Shown here: positions 61,000 through 64,000 of the stretch, one piece after another | Layout of the letters: each line of letters opens with the position of its first letter | Position numbering within the stretch: position 1 is the first letter of the stretch | NCBI GenBank assembly: GCA_022702705.1 | Contig: CM040428.1 | Coordinates: 92,934,287 to 92,998,286, forward strand | Source: Papilionanthe hookeriana x Papilionanthe teres | Taxonomy: Eukaryota; Streptophyta; Magnoliopsida; Asparagales; Orchidaceae | Direction: 5' to 3' | DNA: 64,000 nucleotides | Notes under the pieces: generated by a model | The model's database searches: none | What the model saw: the letters and a program-made list of their open reading frames with translations, nothing else | What the model was told of the DNA's origin: nothing | Program-made: the position numbers and the translations under genes

Positions 61000-63900
61000 A
61001 ATCTCTTCCAATTCACCCTCTCACTCTCCCATGAAAACTCATTTTGTACCCGCTCTCTCCATCTCTCTCATTCTCTCTCCATATCTTCCTTTACACTCTC
61101 TTCCTCTCTCACTCCCACTCTCTTCCATCCCGGTGACTCCCTCTGCCCATCTCTCTCTTCCTCACTCACTCTATTCTCTATTTATGCTTTATTACTTTTA
61201 CTTTTTCTATGGCTTTCTTCTTGCTCTCTTTGACACACTATCTTTTGCTCTTTTTTATCACTCTCTTGTCACTTTACTCATTCTTTCTCTCTAACCATCT
61301 CTCACCCTCTTCCTCCCTCCCTCCATCGCTCTTTCATTAATTCAATCTCTCGCTCTATCTTTTCACCCTCCCTCTCTCTCTATATTTCCTCAATATCTTC
61401 CTCTATTTACCTCACTCACTATATTTTCTCTATCTTCCCTGTGTCTCTTTTCTCTCTCAAATTCGGCCTTAACATCTTTCCCTGTCTCCCATCGCTCACT
61501 CATCAATCACTATCTTAACTCCCTCTCTTGCTCTCTCTCTCTCTTTTTTTCATCACTCTGTTATTTGTATGCTCACTTTTTCCCCCTCATTGTCTTTCTT
61601 CCTTGCACTTTCTTCTATCACTTTCTCATTCCTCTCTTCACTCACTCTTTCTCTCCCTCTACCTATCACACACTCTCTCACACTCCCTTCCTCGCACACT
61701 ATCTATCAATTGCTCTCACATCTTGCTCTCTCTCCTCATATCCATCTCATTATTTATTATTTTTCTCATACATCGATCCTTCCTCCTCGATACCTACCTC
61801 TTTCAATCCATCCCTCCCTATCTTTCTTCCTCTCTCTCCTCTTGTACTTACTTGTTCACTCCCTCTTTCTCCCACACTTTTTGTCGGTATCTCTCTCTCA
61901 TTCCCTCTCTTCTATCTTTTCTCTAAATTTAACTTTTCTCTATTTCTCTCTCTCCTTTCCTCTCCCTTTCTCTCTCCCTCTCTCTCATCCTTTCACTCAT
62001 TCTCTCCCTCACTACCCTCTCCCCCACGCTCTATATCTCAATCTCTCTCCCTCTCTCTCCCTCACTCTCTCTCCATCTCCCTCTCTCCTTCTCTCCGTTT
62101 AACTCGTTCCGTTACTCTCCCTCTCTATCTCAATACCTCCCTCCTTTCCGCTCTTTCTCCCTTTCCCCCATCTCTCTTCTCTCTCTCTCCTCTTGTACTT
62201 AATCAATCTCCCTCCTTCCCTCTCATTTTCTCCATTGCTCTCTCCCCTCTCTCTCTTGCTCTCTTCTCACTTTCTCTTCTCTCTTTTTCTCTCTCACAGC
62301 CTCCCTCTATCTCTCTATCTCTTTCTTTTTACCACTCATGCTCTCCCCCCTCTCTCTATTTCTTTCTTTTTACCTCTCTCTTCTCTCTATATCTCTCTCA
62401 ATCTCCCTCATACTTTCTCTTCGATCTCTCCATCCCACTTCTCATTGTCCCACTCTCTCTATCTAAATCTCTCTCCCCTCTCTCTCCCCCTCTCCACCCA
62501 CTGAACTTTTGCTCCCTACCTCCATCTTGCTCAATATACTTTTCTCTCTTGCTTCCCCACTATCCCTCTTAAATCTTTCATGCCCTCTCTCTCTCTCGCT
62601 CTCTCCCTCTTTCTCACTCTCTCCATTTTTACTGTCTCTCACTCTCTATTGTTTTCTCTCACTCTCTCTCTTTTTTGCTATCTCTTGCTATCTTTTCACT
62701 CTCTTTACTCTTTCCTCTATCTCTCTTTTTCTCCCTCTCTTCCTTTCTCACTATGTCTCTCACTCTCCATCATGTTTCTCTCTCTCGCTTATTGCACACT
62801 CTTCTTCTCTTTTCTCTCACTTTGTCTCCTATATCCAACACACAATCTCTCTATTTCCCCTCCCTCCCTTATTTTGCTCTCTATTTCTATCTCTTTCCCT
62901 CTCTCACCTCAATCTATATTCTTCCTCGATTTCTTTCTCTTTTTGACTCTCTCTCCCTTCTTGGCTCTCAACTTTCTTTAATTTCACTCTCAGCTTAATC
63001 TAAATCTTCTCTCTATCTCTCTCTCTTTCTCTATGCTCTATCTTGCTCTTTTCTCTCCCTCTCTCTCTCTCTCTCTCTCTTGCTCCATTTATCATTCTCT
63101 TTTGCTCCCTTTCTCTAACTCTCTCGTCCCCCACTCTCTTTCTTCTGTTTGACTATCACTCTTACTCCATCTCTTTATTATTTCACAATCTCTATTCTCT
63201 CTTCATATTTCTATCATCATCTTGCTCTCACTCCATATTCTCTCTCATCTTCTCTCTTATTCTTCTCACTCTTTCTCTTCTTCTGCCCCCCACTCTCTCT
63301 TTCTCTATTTATCTCACTTCCCTCCCTTCACCCTCTCTCTCAAGGTCTCTCCACTTACCCTCCCCGTTCTTCCTCTTTTTCTTCTCACTCTTCATCACCA
63401 TCTCTAATTCTCTCTCATTCTCTTATTTCTCTCTCTTTCTTTTATGATCCCTCTTGCTCACTCTCTTTCTATATCTTCCCTCACTCTCCTTCTCTCCCTT
63501 TATCACTCTCTCTTCCTCCTTTGCTCCCTTCCTCTCTCTTTCTCACTATTTATTTGCTTTCGCTTTCTCTATTATTGCTCACTGTACTAAAAATATTTCC
63601 CTTTCTCTTGTCTTCCCACTTTCTTACACACAATATCTCCCTTTATCTCTCAATTTAGACATTAAAAGGAATGGAAGAAATAGAAAGGAAGTGGGGGATG
63701 GAGGGATAGAAAGAGTTAGGGAGAGAAGGGGAGATAGAAAGAGCTAGAGGGAGTGAGGGATAGAGTTAGAGAAAGAGAGAGAATAAAGGGCAACGTAAAA
63801 TAGCAAAAAACTGATAAAGAGAGATTTAATAGAGAGTGTAAGAGAGCACATGAGTGGTAAGGAGAAAGAAATAGAGAGATAAAGGGAGGTCGTGAGAAAG

Positions 63901-64000
63901 ATTGAAGAGGGAGATGTGGCAAGAGTGGGAGAGATAATATGAGAGAGAAATAAAGACTGATGGAAGCTAGAGCAAGAGGAGTGAGCGAGAATGGGAGAGA
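61000..64000 (+). repeat. Second copy of the 16.1-kb-spaced direct duplication (cut by window end)
   Basis: Partner of 44900-47960, including the CT-to-GA switch at 63655 and the GA sequence after it. It runs off the right edge, so the true length of the duplication is unknown. A third related copy of the CT part (56.4-58.6 kb) does not switch strand after F. Confidence 0.8.
63656..64000 (-). repeat. GA-strand block 14, partial at window end
   Basis: Starts at agacattaaaaggaatggaag and follows 47545-47900 closely to the end of the window. The reversed translation frames here (for example 63716-63922) are Ser/Leu/Pro-rich artefacts. Confidence 0.92.

Larger units (their letters stand above)
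49209..63655 (+). repeat. CT-strand block 13, the longest uninterrupted block
   Basis: 14.4 kb with no strand switch. Ordered landmarks fall at B 51299, C 51477, D 51953, E 52339, F 52533, G 53191; A 54667, B 55279, C 55457, E 56161, F about 56380 (D missing); B 56470, C 56619, D 57136 and 57411, E 57798, F 58490 (long form); B about 59270, C about 59438; A 60378, B 61034, C 61183, D 61705, E 62104, F 62747 (long form). Full and partial units therefore alternate. (CT)11 tracts are at 55215-55236 and 63059-63080. Confidence 0.95.

Noticed and set aside
1..64000. CRISPR array, rRNA, tRNA or bacterial operon
   Set aside because: No regular repeat-spacer pattern, no recognisable RNA gene and no coding operon. 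Composition and the LTR-like island point to a plant nuclear genome.

Overview
No gene is supported in this window. It is a eukaryotic, most likely land-plant, heterochromatic region. About 91% of it is diverged purine/pyrimidine-asymmetric repeat DNA, CT-rich on one strand and GA-rich on the other. Two islands of ordinary sequence interrupt it. The plant assignment rests on the second island (about 26.46-31.47 kb), whose AT-rich part, CpG-dense patch, TATA-like box on the minus strand and long leader-like stretch look like a long LTR of a plant LTR retrotransposon. I cannot name the species. For array features, strand '+' means the CT-rich strand is the one shown and '-' means the GA-rich strand is shown.

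Layout: GA 1-3645; CT 3646-9940; GA 9941-11903; island 1 11904-12642 (degenerate tandem repeats); GA 12643-14693; CT 14694-21459; GA 21460-26459; island 2 26460-31470; CT 31471-35969; GA 35970-38550; CT 38551-42349; GA 42350-44356; CT 44357-47544; GA 47545-49208; CT 49209-63655; GA 63656-64000. The strand asymmetry therefore flips eleven times at bare junctions and once more across island 2.

The arrays are not simple microsatellite. Read in the CT direction they carry a recurring, ordered set of landmarks: A (gatcttccctcagtctct), B (aaatctcattttgtacc), C (tatgctttatcacttttt), D (ttgctctcacatcttgctct), E (tcattctcttactctccct), F (ctcactatgtctctcactct) and G (acacacaatctctctctttt). Approximate spacings are A-B 0.55-0.65 kb, B-C 0.08-0.2 kb, C-D 0.45-0.53 kb, D-E 0.39-0.41 kb, E-F 0.2 or 0.65-0.7 kb, and D to D about 2.9-3.8 kb in full units. 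This points to a long-unit satellite of roughly 3-4 kb whose copies have diverged strongly while keeping their purine/pyrimidine bias.

Larger duplications sit on top of this. A pair of inverted copies lies at about 19.98-23.90 and 39.87-43.61 kb, each arm carrying a CT-to-GA junction. A pair of direct copies lies at about 44.9-47.96 and 61.0-64.0 kb and also carries a junction. Several fresh local tandem duplications are visible (97 bp, about 275 bp, about 0.67 kb, about 0.78 kb). The very long open frames in the arrays are artefacts: a strand poor in purines almost lacks stop codons, giving Ser/Leu/Pro/Phe-only translations. All homologies were judged by eye; no alignment or database search was run.
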